Shown piece by piece: positions 39,408 to 49,289 of a stretch of 64,000 nucleotides of DNA (positions are counted from its first letter, which is position 1; every line of letters begins with the position of its first letter). A model generated the notes under the pieces. That model was given only the letters and a program-made list of their open reading frames with translations, was not told the origin of the DNA and ran no database searches. A program made the position numbers and the translations under genes. The stretch is from Sutcliffiella rhizosphaerae (GTDB lineage Bacteria > Bacillota > Bacilli > Bacillales > Bacillaceae_I), in contig NZ_CAKJTJ010000002.1 in assembly GCF_917563925.1 (NCBI RefSeq), positions 248,001 through 312,000 on the forward strand, read 5' to 3'.

Positions 39408-39724
39408 AAAAAGAGGCTGGGACAAAACTAAAGAACACAAACAAAAAGACGAACAATATAATGGCCGACAATAAATACCGCTATTGATTTCCGTGCAAGA
39501 CTTCGCTTTCCGCGGGTGACCCGAGCCTCCTCGGCTTCGCCTGCGGGGTCTCACATTGGCCACTTCTCCCGCAGGAGTCTATGTCTTGCCCTCCAATCAA
39601 CCGCTAGTGTAATCTGAAAAATAAAAGCATATTTTTATACTAAAAAACCGAACATATTTGATCAATCACTCAAATAAGTTCGGTTTTGTCTTAGACTAAA
39701 ACATTTTTGTCCCAGCCCCTTTTT
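39408..39724. repeat. 317-bp MITE-like element with nested GC-rich repeat
   Basis: Terminal inverted repeats of 20 bp with one mismatch: left (39408-39427) contains GAGGCTGGGACAAAA, right (39705-39724) TTTTGTCCCAGCCCC. Inside lies a 117-bp GC-rich imperfect palindrome (39484-39600) bounded by TTGATT and AATCAA with inner GCAAGAC/GTCTTGC. Near the right end is a strong hairpin AAAACCGAAC/GTTCGGTTTT (39644-39687). The core resembles an intergenic repeat I know from several Bacillaceae. It has no coding capacity. Confidence 0.75.
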
Positions 39725-39853
39725 ATTCGGTAGACATTTGCAAACTATGTGCGTTTGTGAAAGAGACAAGAAACTCGCAAATATCGTGACTCGTCCACTT
39801 TTTTCTTGCATGAAGAATAAAAGTAATGGCAACATTCGTGAACAACATGCTAG

Positions 39854-39876
39854 AAAAAAGTCCAAAACCGACTTTT
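39854..39876 (-). terminator. Candidate terminator of pepF
   Basis: Minus strand AAAAGTC/GACTTTT stem ending in T residues, about 40-60 bp behind pepF. The sequence AAAAGTCGGTTTTGG also resembles the dispersed repeat at 2140/52716. Confidence 0.5.
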
Positions 39877-39913
39877 AATAACTTGATAGTTACGATTTTT
39901 TTCGAAAAGAACC

Positions 39914-41725
39914 TTATGAAAAGCTGTTTTCTAACTCATCTACCAATGAACCTACATATGCGACAGCGGTTTTTATCGGTTCTGGAGTAGACATATCTAC
40001 TCCTCCTTGCTTCATTAACTCCAGTGGCGTTAAGGTACTTCCTGCCTTAAGAGCTGACAACCATTTTTCGACTGCTGGTTTCCCTTCTACTGCGATTTGT
40101 TTTGCAGCTGCTGTAGAAGCTGTTAAACCTGCTGAATATGTGTATGGATAAAGTCCCATATAATAATGTGGTTGACGCATCCATGTTAATGCAGCTCCTT
40201 CATCTAGTTCTACTGCATCTCCCCAGAAATCGGAAAGTAATGAAAGCTTTTGTTCACTGAGGACTTTGGCAGTGATAGGAATATCTTGATCTGCAAGAGC
40301 ATATATCCTCCTTTGCAGTTCTCCTTCTAAAATATGAGTTACGAAATTATGGTAGTAGGTGCCTAGTGACTGCAGGATAACCCATCTGCGCATTCTTTCA
40401 TCATTAGGTTGGGATAATATGTGTTGTGTTAATAGCATTTCATTCATTGTAGAGGGGGCTTCAACGAAATATCTAGAAGGACGTGTATTGGATATACGCT
40501 GATATCGTCCTGCTAAACGGAAATGTCCAGCATGCCCAAGCTCATGAGCTAGTGTGTAAGCATTTCTCATCGAATCGCTCCACGTCATTAAGATATATGG
40601 ATGTACTCCATAAGGACTTGAACAGAATGCTCCTGATCCTTTTCCAACATTGTTTGCCGTATCTACCCATCTGTTTTGTAAAGCTTCCTCCATTATTTCC
40701 ATGTATTCTGGACCCATAATTTTTAGAGATTCAAGAATTAGTTTCGATGCCTTTTCGTATGTAATTTGTGGATTGAATTTAGGGTCAAGTGGTGCTTTCA
40801 GGTCACAAAAATACATCTTGTCTAATCCAAGAACTCTCTTTTTTAAGGATGCGAGTCTTCTCATATGGGGAGCAAGTTCTATTTGGATTGTATCCAATTG
40901 ATTGTGATACATCTCTTTTGACACATGTTGGCTATGAAGTAACATATCTGTAACCGAATCATACTTACGTAAACGTGATTCAATTACTTGTTTTTTTACC
41001 TCCGTTGCAAAAGTAGCGGCATATGTATGCTTGTACTTCGCAAGCGTATCAGTAAATGTTTGATAAGCCTTTCTTCTCAGATCTGTATTAGCTGATCCTT
41101 CATAATTTGGGAAAATATTGAATGTCAAGGGATGTTCTTTATTATCATCTGTTGTAAAAGACGAGAAGGACATATCAGATATAAGACTCCGTTGGTATAT
41201 CATATATGGGGCATTATGAACTTCTCCCAAAGCAGATAAAACTTCTTCCGCTTCTGCCGATAACCTATGGGGCTTCGTTTCTAATAGCTCTAATAAATTT
41301 TTACGAAAGTGTACTAACTCCCTTTCCTCCGAAACATATTCTTCGAGCGTTTCTTTCTCCAATGTCAATATTTCTGAGGAGATAAATGAGGTACCTGCGT
41401 TTACAGAAGAATACAAACTAGCCACTCTAGTGGCATTCGCCTGATTATCTGGATTCGTTCCATCCGCTGATTGCTTAAGAGAAGCATAAGTCATTACCTT
41501 ACCAACCTTTTCTGCCAACTCCTCCTCTGCCTTCAAACAATTAAGCAATGTGCTAGCACTTTCTGTTACTTTTCCTTTATATAATGCAATAGTCTTTAAA
41601 TCAACCTTAATCGCATCAAGTTCATTCTCCCATTCATGACTAGAAGTAAATAAATCCTTTAAATCCCAAGTCTGTTCCAAAGGTACTTCTGATCTCTGCA
41701 AAGTCTTATTTAATACTTGTGTCAT
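39914..41725 (-). CDS. pepF: Oligoendopeptidase F
   Basis: 603-residue cytosolic zinc metallopeptidase of family M3B. The zinc motif is HELGHAGHF, with the downstream glutamate in VEAPSTMNEMLL. It degrades oligopeptides of about 7-17 residues; in B. subtilis PepF overproduction interferes with Phr peptide signalling. Length and N-terminal LEQTWDLKDLF fit the family. Single-gene unit. Confidence 0.92.
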   Translation of the reverse strand: MTQVLNKTLQRSEVPLEQTWDLKDLFTSSHEWENELDAIKVDLKTIALYKGKVTESASTLLNCLKAEEELAEKVGKVMTYASLKQSADGTNPDNQANATRVASLYSSVNAGTSFISSEILTLEKETLEEYVSEERELVHFRKNLLELLETKPHRLSAEAEEVLSALGEVHNAPYMIYQRSLISDMSFSSFTTDDNKEHPLTFNIFPNYEGSANTDLRRKAYQTFTDTLAKYKHTYAATFATEVKKQVIESRLRKYDSVTDMLLHSQHVSKEMYHNQLDTIQIELAPHMRRLASLKKRVLGLDKMYFCDLKAPLDPKFNPQITYEKASKLILESLKIMGPEYMEIMEEALQNRWVDTANNVGKGSGAFCSSPYGVHPYILMTWSDSMRNAYTLAHELGHAGHFRLAGRYQRISNTRPSRYFVEAPSTMNEMLLTQHILSQPNDERMRRWVILQSLGTYYHNFVTHILEGELQRRIYALADQDIPITAKVLSEQKLSLLSDFWGDAVELDEGAALTWMRQPHYYMGLYPYTYSAGLTASTAAAKQIAVEGKPAVEKWLSALKAGSTLTPLELMKQGGVDMSTPEPIKTAVAYVGSLVDELENSFS

Positions 41726-41952
41726 AATTATACCCCTTTCCTAATATTTCGTAATACGAATTATATTATAAAGGAAAAAATACATTATGGGAATTATCTT
41801 TATTGAAAAGTCAGAAAATTTATTCGTATGCATCTAAAGCTGATTACACTCTGGAAATAATAATGAATTTCCTAAATTCCTTAGTACACGATTTAGACAA
41901 TAGAAATTTCTAATAACTAGAAAAGGAATCAATCCTCTTATCATTGACGTAA

Positions 41953-42603
41953 CTAATAGAGGAAGGGTAATAACTTACGATCAGCAAGTACAGTGTTAAC
42001 TTGACACACTCCTGTTTCTCTCCCATATTGCCATGCCCATATATTGGCTTTGCATGGTGGAGAGTGAGGCGTAAAATTTGGGGCAGTCTTCTCTTGTGAA
42101 GTACCTATTTCAGGCTCGGCACTCCAAAGAATGGACTGTGTAGCAATCTGACGTTTTTTCTTCACAGCTCTGCAATACGACTCTGAAAATTGCCCTTTGG
42201 TTGAATCGTTGAGGAATCCTGGTATATACCCCGTAGAAATAATTGAATCTATCCATCCATATACAAATGCTTCATCCACATCCATAAATCGGTGCACATC
42301 AACAAAAATAGCCGTATCTTTCGGAATAGATAAGCGCCTTGCATGGTATAATGCATTTCTTGCGAATACTCTCCCTTTATCAAATCCTTCTGGAACTTCA
42401 TCTGATTTAAAGATAGGCATTACTTTTATGCTCCGCTCATGAATTAATTGTATTTCTTGAGTGGTCAAGCCTTCTGATAGACCTTCCACTTGTGAAAGTA
42501 CTCTCCCCCAAAATTTCGGATAGCCAAAGTTCCTTTTCACACATCGGAGTAACGCCTCTGTAACTTTTTCAGATGAATTAACACCCCATACTTTAGTAGC
42601 CAA
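41953..42603 (-). CDS. DUF1906 (Rv2525c-like) glycoside-hydrolase-fold protein
   Basis: 216-residue single-domain protein resembling the DUF1906 TIM-barrel family: WGVNSS at the start, NFGYPKFWGRVLS, the acidic strand AIFVDVHRFMDV and GYIPGFLND. Many relatives are secreted and linked to cell wall domains (for example B. subtilis YkuG). No signal peptide is seen here, so it may be cytosolic or spore-associated. The TTG start at 42603 has GGAGGGG about nine bases upstream. Its substrate is unknown. Confidence 0.7.
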   Translation of the reverse strand: MATKVWGVNSSEKVTEALLRCVKRNFGYPKFWGRVLSQVEGLSEGLTTQEIQLIHERSIKVMPIFKSDEVPEGFDKGRVFARNALYHARRLSIPKDTAIFVDVHRFMDVDEAFVYGWIDSIISTGYIPGFLNDSTKGQFSESYCRAVKKKRQIATQSILWSAEPEIGTSQEKTAPNFTPHSPPCKANIWAWQYGRETGVCQVNTVLADRKLLPFLY

Positions 42604-42926
42604 CTTTCATTACCCCTCCACTCTGATGACAAATCCAATTCTTTTGCAAGTATATGTATGAAATGGTTGTTCTGCGCACGTTTTTTCAAAAATGCTGAGA
42701 TTGAAAAAAATCCTAGTAAAGTATACTTCATCTACTATTATCACTTTTAATTTGAAAAGGAAAAGAACACAACAAGTAATACTTTATGTGAAATATGTGA
42801 TAACTGAACTTGATAGTAGGGTAGCAAAAGAAAAAAAGTTAAAAAAAATTTATTATGAAGGATTCCTAGTTCTATATGTTGAAGATAGTATAGCGTTTTT
42901 ATGTCCTTGAGAATGGAGGTTGATCT
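42604..42926. other. Intergenic stretch before Nudix gene
   Basis: AT-rich. A 72-codon frame at 42692-42910 lacks a ribosome-binding site and has skewed composition; I do not call it. The right end holds the Nudix ribosome-binding site GGAGG. Confidence 0.4.
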
Positions 42927-43367
42927 TTGAAAAAGGGAAAAATTAGACCTTTGGTAATTTGTATATTCAAGTATAAAGATTCTATTCTTGTCGCTGAAGG
43001 GTATGACTCTGTAAACGAGAGCTACTATTACCGCCCTATTGGTGGTGGAATCGAATTTGGGGAATGGAGCTCAGATGCATTAATAAGAGAAATACGGGAA
43101 GAGATAAACACTGAAATAGATAATTTGGAATACATAGATACAATCGAAAACATATTTACCTATAACGGTGAGATCGGACACGAAATAGTTGTAGTATACA
43201 ATGCAGCATTTGTTGACGATACATTTTATAAAACGAGTTCCTTTGAAGGCGAAGAAGATGATGGAACAATATTTAAGTTGATCTGGGTCCCAGTAAGGGA
43301 TTTTCAAAGAGGTAAATTCAAACTTGTTCCCGAGAAGTTATTAAAGGTTATCAAAGATTTTATGTAA
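42927..43367 (+). CDS. Nudix hydrolase
   Basis: 146-residue MutT/Nudix protein. The Nudix box is GGGIEFGEWSSDALIREIREEI with the catalytic REIREE intact. It hydrolyses a nucleoside diphosphate linked to another group; the substrate is not visible. TTG start, seven bases after GGAGG. Monocistronic; behind it lies a long AGTGCTGAA/TTCAGCACT inverted repeat (about 43390-43425) without a T tract. Confidence 0.85.
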   Translation: MKKGKIRPLVICIFKYKDSILVAEGYDSVNESYYYRPIGGGIEFGEWSSDALIREIREEINTEIDNLEYIDTIENIFTYNGEIGHEIVVVYNAAFVDDTFYKTSSFEGEEDDGTIFKLIWVPVRDFQRGKFKLVPEKLLKVIKDFM

Positions 43368-43593
43368 TATTTTTCCCTGCAACAAATCTACAGTGCTGAA
43401 ATTGGCGATTCTCCCTTTTTCAGCACTCCATCACCCTTTTGACGGGTTGAGTTCGGAGTTTTTTGCCTTTTGATATCTGAAAAATTTCTAATTTATCAAT
43501 CTACCCTTTTTCATTTCCACGATAATAAACATAAGCAGCATCCAGTACAGATTCTGTTGAAAATACAAGCACCCTTATATTGCCTTCCTCCGA

Positions 43594-43634
43594 TAAAAAA
43601 GCAGGGCCAGATAAATGACTAGTTTATCTGGCCC
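43594..43634 (-). terminator. Terminator of trehalose operon
   Basis: Minus strand GGGCCAGATAAA/TTTATCTGGCCC, 12-bp perfect stem, then TGCTTTTTT. Confidence 0.92.
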
Positions 43635-43641
43635 AAAAAAG

Positions 43642-44349
43642 TTATTTCATTCTTCTTGCAAAATCGACAAATCGAAACTTGTCGAGTCTATGTCTGGATT
43701 CTGTGTACTGAAACGGACTGGCATCATCAAGATGAACAATACTCTTTACTACGACTACATGGGATAAACCTTGTAGATCCAATAATTCCTTGTCAAGGTC
43801 TGTAGCTTCCTCGACAGTAACTTCTTTGTCAGCGAATGCAATTTGCAACGAAAGGCCAGACTCTAAGTAATCATAGATAGAATTACGACAAATCTCTTCA
43901 TCAAGGTATGGAACCTTACTCTTAATAAAGTAATCCTGGTCTAGAATGATATTATCATTATCTACCTTTCTAGATCGTACTACTTTCCACAGCTCGAGCT
44001 CTCCAAGCTTTGAGCTTAGCTCCTTAGTTGCAGCTACCTCTGTTACCTCATGAACGATTGTTTCCCATGGCCTGCCCATTTTTTCTGCAAGCTCTTTAAA
44101 ACTTATTAACCCAGAAATGGGAAAGTCAAATTTGCCCCTATCCAATACAATAGAGCCTTTGCCCCTTACTTTTTGAATATAGCCATTTTGTGCCAATTGA
44201 TTTAACGCTTTTCGTACTGTTTCTCTTGACGTGTGGAACATTTCAACAAGTTCATGTTCAGATGGCAGCTTTTCACCTGGTGAAAAAACATGACTATCTA
44301 TCTTTTGAACAAGTTTCTGATAAATTAATTGATATTTATTATTTTTCAT
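43642..44349 (-). CDS. treR: Trehalose operon repressor TreR
   Basis: 235-residue GntR/HutC-type regulator. The winged helix (1-70) carries LPSEHELVEMFHTSRETVRKAL; the effector domain (UTRA) ends in QYTESRHRLDKFRFVDFARR, as in B. subtilis TreR. It is released from DNA by trehalose 6-phosphate. Last gene of the operon it controls; two operator-like TTGTATATACAT sites lie before the first gene. Confidence 0.95.
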   Translation of the reverse strand: MKNNKYQLIYQKLVQKIDSHVFSPGEKLPSEHELVEMFHTSRETVRKALNQLAQNGYIQKVRGKGSIVLDRGKFDFPISGLISFKELAEKMGRPWETIVHEVTEVAATKELSSKLGELELWKVVRSRKVDNDNIILDQDYFIKSKVPYLDEEICRNSIYDYLESGLSLQIAFADKEVTVEEATDLDKELLDLQGLSHVVVVKSIVHLDDASPFQYTESRHRLDKFRFVDFARRMK

Positions 44350-44376
44350 TTTTTACCACCTACTATTATTGTAGCA

Positions 44377-46074
44377 TTACTTTTTCAGGTGATAAACGAT
44401 TGATTCATATGGTCGTAATGAAATTTCTTTATAATCTAATGGAGAATCTTCATAGTTACTTAATAAAATGTTTGCTACATATCCATCAGTATCGATATCT
44501 ATAGGTAAATGAAAATTAGTATTTTCACCGTAGTAATTACTTATGACAAGTAATTTTTCATTTTCCATATTTCTGGTATAAGCAAAGATTTCCTGGTGGT
44601 CACCAGCAATTAATGTAAAGTCTCCATGTGTAATGACATCGTACTCTTTTCTTAATTGAATTAATTTCTTGTAATGGTAAAAGACAGAATTAGGATTATT
44701 TAATGCATTTTCTGCATTAATTTCTGGATAATTACGTGCCACGCCAATCCATGGTGTACCACTTGTAAATCCAGCATTTTTATTCTCATTCCATTGCACA
44801 GGAGTACGGGAATTATCACGTGATTTATGACGAAGTATTTCGAGAATTTCTTCTTCGTTCATTCCAGCTTCTTTTTTTAGTTTGAATGTATTTAAAGATT
44901 CTACGTCCCGGTAGTCACTTATTTTGACAAAACCTGGATTAGTCATGCCGAACTCTTCGCCTTGATAAATATAAGGTGTCCCACGCATCATGTGCATGTT
45001 AGTTGCAAGCATCTTTGCCGATTCGCTGTGATATTCTTTATCATTTCCGTATCTGGATACTACACGCGGTTGATCATGGTTGCACCAGAATAGGGCATTC
45101 CACCCTCCACCTTTCTCCATTTCCACTTGCCACGTAGTAAGAATGTCTTTTAATTGGTGAAAATCAAAATCAGCTACGGACCACTTTTCTCCATTTGGAT
45201 AATCGACCTTTAAATGATGAAAATTGAATGTCATGCTTAGTTCGTTACGATCAGGTCGTGAATATTTAATGCAATGATCTATAGTAGTGGAAGACATTTC
45301 TCCCACTGTCATGCTGTCATATTTGGAAAACACCTTTTCATACATTTCATTCATAAATTCATGTACCCTTGGTCCATCTGTATAGAATTTCCGTCCATCT
45401 CCAGGAGGCACAGAACCATCATCATCTGGAAATTCCTGGTCCTTAGAAATCAAGTTGATTACATCCAAGCGGAATCCATCTACACCTTTTTCAAACCAAA
45501 AAGTCATCATATCATAAACTTCTTTTCGTACCTGATCATTTTCCCAATTAAGATCTGCCTGGGTTACATCAAACAAATGCAAGTACCATTGCTCTGTTTC
45601 TTCATCATAGTTCCAAGCGTTCCCACCGAATTTTGATTCCCAGTTTGTAGGCTCACTTCCATCTTCTTTACTATCCTTCCATATATAAAAATCTCTATAT
45701 GGGTTGTTTTCTTTAGCGTCTTTCGACTTCTTAAACCATTCATGCTCAGTTGAAGTATGGTTTACGACGATGTCCATAATTACTTTTATTTTTCTCAAAT
45801 GTGCTTCTTCCAATAACTGATCAAAGTCTTCCATCGTCCCATATTCTTCATGAATCGAAAAATAGTCACTAATATCATATCCGTTATCTTTTTGAGGAGA
45901 TTGATAAATAGGTGTCAGCCAAATAACATCTACTCCTAACTCTACCAAATAGTCAAGCTTCTGAATAATACCCTGGATATCTCCAACACCGTTGCCTGTT
46001 GTATCGTTAAAGCTCTTCGGATAAATTTGATAGACAACCGATCTTTTCCACCATGGTTCTTTTTGTTTACTCAT
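44377..46074 (-). CDS. treA: Phospho-alpha-(1,1)-glucosidase TreA
   Basis: 565-residue GH13 enzyme that splits trehalose 6-phosphate into glucose and glucose 6-phosphate in the cytosol. Catalytic residues are in GFRLDVI (nucleophile Asp), VGEMSST (acid/base Glu) and CNHDQPR (stabilising Asp). It follows B. subtilis TreA closely, including WWKRSVVYQIYPKSFNDTTG. AAAGGAG precedes the ATG. It lies between the malL-like gene and treR. Confidence 0.95.
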   Translation of the reverse strand: MSKQKEPWWKRSVVYQIYPKSFNDTTGNGVGDIQGIIQKLDYLVELGVDVIWLTPIYQSPQKDNGYDISDYFSIHEEYGTMEDFDQLLEEAHLRKIKVIMDIVVNHTSTEHEWFKKSKDAKENNPYRDFYIWKDSKEDGSEPTNWESKFGGNAWNYDEETEQWYLHLFDVTQADLNWENDQVRKEVYDMMTFWFEKGVDGFRLDVINLISKDQEFPDDDGSVPPGDGRKFYTDGPRVHEFMNEMYEKVFSKYDSMTVGEMSSTTIDHCIKYSRPDRNELSMTFNFHHLKVDYPNGEKWSVADFDFHQLKDILTTWQVEMEKGGGWNALFWCNHDQPRVVSRYGNDKEYHSESAKMLATNMHMMRGTPYIYQGEEFGMTNPGFVKISDYRDVESLNTFKLKKEAGMNEEEILEILRHKSRDNSRTPVQWNENKNAGFTSGTPWIGVARNYPEINAENALNNPNSVFYHYKKLIQLRKEYDVITHGDFTLIAGDHQEIFAYTRNMENEKLLVISNYYGENTNFHLPIDIDTDGYVANILLSNYEDSPLDYKEISLRPYESIVYHLKK

Positions 46075-46088
46075 CTTTATCCGCTCCT

Positions 46089-47771
46089 TTAATTAAGTAG
46101 GTAAACCCTTGTTTCATATGGTTGAAGATTGATTTCTGTGATGCTGCTTTGTGCGTTCACCACATAATTACTAATTAGTAATTGTTTAGTCATAAAGTTA
46201 ATTTCATTTGGAATCTTAAATACTGGTTCTTTTTCATAAAAATTACAAATGACTAACAGTTTTTTATCCTCATACGTTCTTAAATAGGCAAAAATATCTG
46301 GATCATTTTCTAAAACAAGTTGATAATCACCAAACTTTATCAAGTCCTGCTGTTTTCTTAACATAATTAATTGAGAATAGTAGCTAAAAATGGAATGTTC
46401 GTTTGCCATCTCTGCCTCGGCATTTATGACGGAATAGTTAGGATTTACTTGAATCCAAGGGGTACCAGATGTAAATCCTCCATTTTCAGAACTATCCCAT
46501 TGCATTGGAGTTCTTGCATTATCACGGCTTTTTGCATAGAGGCTTTTTAATACTTGATCTTCTGTCAGCCCTTGTTCTTTTAAATCCTTATAAGCCTGAA
46601 TGGTTTCGATATCACGATAGCCTTCAATCGATTCGAACTCTATATTAGTCATCCCTAACTCTTCTCCCTGGTACACATAAGGTGTTCCCTTCATCATGTG
46701 AAGAAGTGTAGCTAGCATTTTTGCAGACTCGACCCGATACTTCTTGTCATTTCCAAATCGTGAAACAGATCTTGGTTGGTCGTGATTGTTAAAATAGAGA
46801 CTGTTCCACCCATCATTTGATAACGCATTTTGCCATCGAGATAGGCTTTGTTTAAGGTCTAATAAATTTACTTTCTTTAAGTCCCATTTTCCATTTGGGC
46901 CATTATCGAGGCCGACATGTTCGAACTGAAAGACCATATTTAATTCATTTCTGTCCTGACTTGTATAATCTTTTGCCTCCTCAGGAGATACACCTGGCAT
47001 TTCCCCTACCGTCATAGCATCGTAGTGGGAAAGCACTTCTTTATTCATTTCTTGCAAATACATGTGAATTTTCGGACCATTACGGTAATATTTGCTTCCA
47101 GATACATAGGATTTTCCAAGTTTTGGCTCACCATCTGGTAAACCTTGTTCTTTAGAGATGAAATTGATGACATCCATTCTGAATCCGTCTATTCCTTTAT
47201 CAAGCCACCATCTCATCATTTTGTAAATGTCTTGACGAACATTCTCATTATCCCAATTTAAATCAGGCTGTTTTTTCGAAAAGAGGTGAAGATAATAATC
47301 TCCAGTTTGGTTATTATATTCCCAGGCAGAACCGCCAAAGTTTGAAGCCCAATTGTTTGGCTCTACACCTTCTGCTTTGCCTTCCCTCCATATGTAATAA
47401 TCTCGATATTCATTTTCCTTAGATGATTTTGATTGGACAAACCATTCATGTTCGTCTGATGTGTGATTTACTACCAAATCCATAATTAATCGCATTTCAC
47501 GCATATGAATCTGATCAAGTAATTCTTCCCAATCTTCCATAGTTCCTAATTCTTCCATAATAGTATAATAATCGCTGATGTCATAGCCATTATCATCATT
47601 AGGGGATTGATAAACAGGAGATAACCAAATAGTATCGATACCTAGCTCTTTTAAATAGTCAAGCTTCATAATAATTCCTTGAAGGTCACCTATTCCATCA
47701 CCGTTAGAATCCATAAAGCTCCGAGGATAAATTTGATAGACAACACTTTCTTTCCACCATTCTTTTTTCAT
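46089..47771 (-). CDS. malL: Oligo-1,6-glucosidase-like GH13, MalL-type
   Basis: 560-residue GH13 subfamily 31 enzyme, homologous to its neighbour TreA but closer to MalL in VVYQIYPRSFMDSNGDGIGDLQG and SKKQPDLNWDNE. Catalytic motifs GFRMDVI, VGEMPG and NNHDQPR are intact. It probably cleaves isomaltose, isomaltulose or maltose-type oligosaccharides, though a role on trehalose phosphate cannot be excluded. 14 bp before treA. Possibly a tandem duplicate that widened the sugar range. Confidence 0.8.
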   Translation of the reverse strand: MKKEWWKESVVYQIYPRSFMDSNGDGIGDLQGIIMKLDYLKELGIDTIWLSPVYQSPNDDNGYDISDYYTIMEELGTMEDWEELLDQIHMREMRLIMDLVVNHTSDEHEWFVQSKSSKENEYRDYYIWREGKAEGVEPNNWASNFGGSAWEYNNQTGDYYLHLFSKKQPDLNWDNENVRQDIYKMMRWWLDKGIDGFRMDVINFISKEQGLPDGEPKLGKSYVSGSKYYRNGPKIHMYLQEMNKEVLSHYDAMTVGEMPGVSPEEAKDYTSQDRNELNMVFQFEHVGLDNGPNGKWDLKKVNLLDLKQSLSRWQNALSNDGWNSLYFNNHDQPRSVSRFGNDKKYRVESAKMLATLLHMMKGTPYVYQGEELGMTNIEFESIEGYRDIETIQAYKDLKEQGLTEDQVLKSLYAKSRDNARTPMQWDSSENGGFTSGTPWIQVNPNYSVINAEAEMANEHSIFSYYSQLIMLRKQQDLIKFGDYQLVLENDPDIFAYLRTYEDKKLLVICNFYEKEPVFKIPNEINFMTKQLLISNYVVNAQSSITEINLQPYETRVYLLN

Positions 47772-47825
47772 AAAATACCTCTCCCTTCAGTGAAAATATC
47801 GTGATAGAATTGAAAAAATTGCAAA

Positions 47826-47842
47826 AAGGGGATAACCCCCTT
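47826..47842 (-). terminator. Weak intra-operon hairpin after treP
   Basis: Minus strand AAGGGG..CCCCTT stem followed by TTTGC. It lies between treP and the malL-like gene and could lower expression of the downstream genes. Confidence 0.45.
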
Positions 47843-47852
47843 CCTACAATTC

Positions 47853-49268
47853 TTAAGCTTCTTTTTTCATTTTGATTTTTGCCATAATAAAAGTTAATGT
47901 AAATGGCACTATTAAAACAATTCCCATACCAACAAAGAATATTGGCCAGAATTCATATAAAATGGAGAAGAATGCTGGAAGTCCTCCAACTCCTATAGAT
48001 GGAGCCATAACACCAGCAATGGTGATAACAATACCAGCAATAGCTGAACCGATCATTGCCGCAAAGAACGGATAGCGGAAACGGAGATTTACCCCGAACA
48101 TTGCCGGCTCTGTTATACCAAGCCACGCTGAGATGGATGACGTTAATGCAAGCCCTTTAAGCTTTTCATCCTTAGTGGCGAGCATCATTGCAAACGCTGC
48201 TGAACCTTGAGCAATGTTGGACAAAGCTACCATCGGCCATAAGAATGTCCCACCGATTGTAGCAATAAGTTGGAAATCAACTGCAAGGAATGTGTGATGC
48301 ATACCCGTGATGACAAGAGGTGCATATAAACCACCATATAAAAGACCACCTATGGCAGGAACCGCTTCAAAGATACTAACAAAACCACCAGTTAGAAAAT
48401 TACCAACAGCAAAAGTAATTGGCCCAATTGCGACGAACGTTACAAAACCAGTTAATAGTAGCGTAACAGGAGGAACCACTAACATTTGGAAACCGTCACT
48501 TACACGCTTAGAAAGGAATCTTTCTACTCTCGCAAGTACATATGACGCTACTAAAACCGGTAGCACCTGTCCTTGGTAACCTACCTTTTCAACCTCTAGT
48601 CCAAAGAACTTCCAGGTATCAACACTTCCACCTTCTTGTGCTTCGGCATAGCCCCATGCATTAAGAAGGTCTGGGTGAACTAACATCAAACCAAGTACTA
48701 TCCCGAGTAGCTCGCTTCCCCCAAATCGTTTAACTGCAGACCAACCGATCAATCCGGGTAAGAACACAAAGGCAGTGTTCGCTATGAGATTTATAATACT
48801 TGCAATATCTGTCCATTGAGGATGAACGTCAATAACTGACTGACCACTATAAAAAATATCCGCTCCGGTTAAGATGTTATTTATCCCCATCAATAGACCA
48901 GCTGTTACGATTGCAGGTAAAATTGGAATAAATATATCAGCTAAAGTCTTAATTGCTCGTTGAAGAGGGTTCAAGTTAGATTCTGAAGCCTTTTTAACTT
49001 CTTCTTTCGTTGATTCTCCAACACCTGTCATTTCTATGAATTCATTGTATACCTTGTTAACAGTACCTTGGCCAATCACGACCTGAAATTGCCCATTTGT
49101 AGAGAAGGAACCTTTTACAAGGTCAATATTATTCAGCGCTTCCTTATCTACTTTTTCTTCGTCATGTAAAGCAAGGCGGAGTCGCGTCACACAATGAGTG
49201 GCAGCACTAACATTTTCTTTTCCCCCAAGTGCTTGGACAATCTCTTCGGTTTGTTTTCTAATGTCCAT
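47853..49268 (-). CDS. treP: PTS trehalose-specific EIIBC
   Basis: 471-residue PTS permease with an EIIB domain (1-80) whose phosphocysteine is C26 in ATHCVTRLRLAL, and an EIIC domain with about ten membrane segments. It closely resembles B. subtilis TreP. It lacks an EIIA domain, which is supplied by the gene 21 bp upstream. Product is trehalose 6-phosphate. Confidence 0.94.
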   Translation of the reverse strand: MDIRKQTEEIVQALGGKENVSAATHCVTRLRLALHDEEKVDKEALNNIDLVKGSFSTNGQFQVVIGQGTVNKVYNEFIEMTGVGESTKEEVKKASESNLNPLQRAIKTLADIFIPILPAIVTAGLLMGINNILTGADIFYSGQSVIDVHPQWTDIASIINLIANTAFVFLPGLIGWSAVKRFGGSELLGIVLGLMLVHPDLLNAWGYAEAQEGGSVDTWKFFGLEVEKVGYQGQVLPVLVASYVLARVERFLSKRVSDGFQMLVVPPVTLLLTGFVTFVAIGPITFAVGNFLTGGFVSIFEAVPAIGGLLYGGLYAPLVITGMHHTFLAVDFQLIATIGGTFLWPMVALSNIAQGSAAFAMMLATKDEKLKGLALTSSISAWLGITEPAMFGVNLRFRYPFFAAMIGSAIAGIVITIAGVMAPSIGVGGLPAFFSILYEFWPIFFVGMGIVLIVPFTLTFIMAKIKMKKEA

Positions 49269-49289
49269 GTTCTTTTTCCTCCTGTATTT

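Noticed and set aside
42692-42910. 72-codon frame upstream of the Nudix gene
   Set aside because: No ribosome-binding site before the ATG and Lys/Ile-rich composition expected from AT-rich non-coding DNA.
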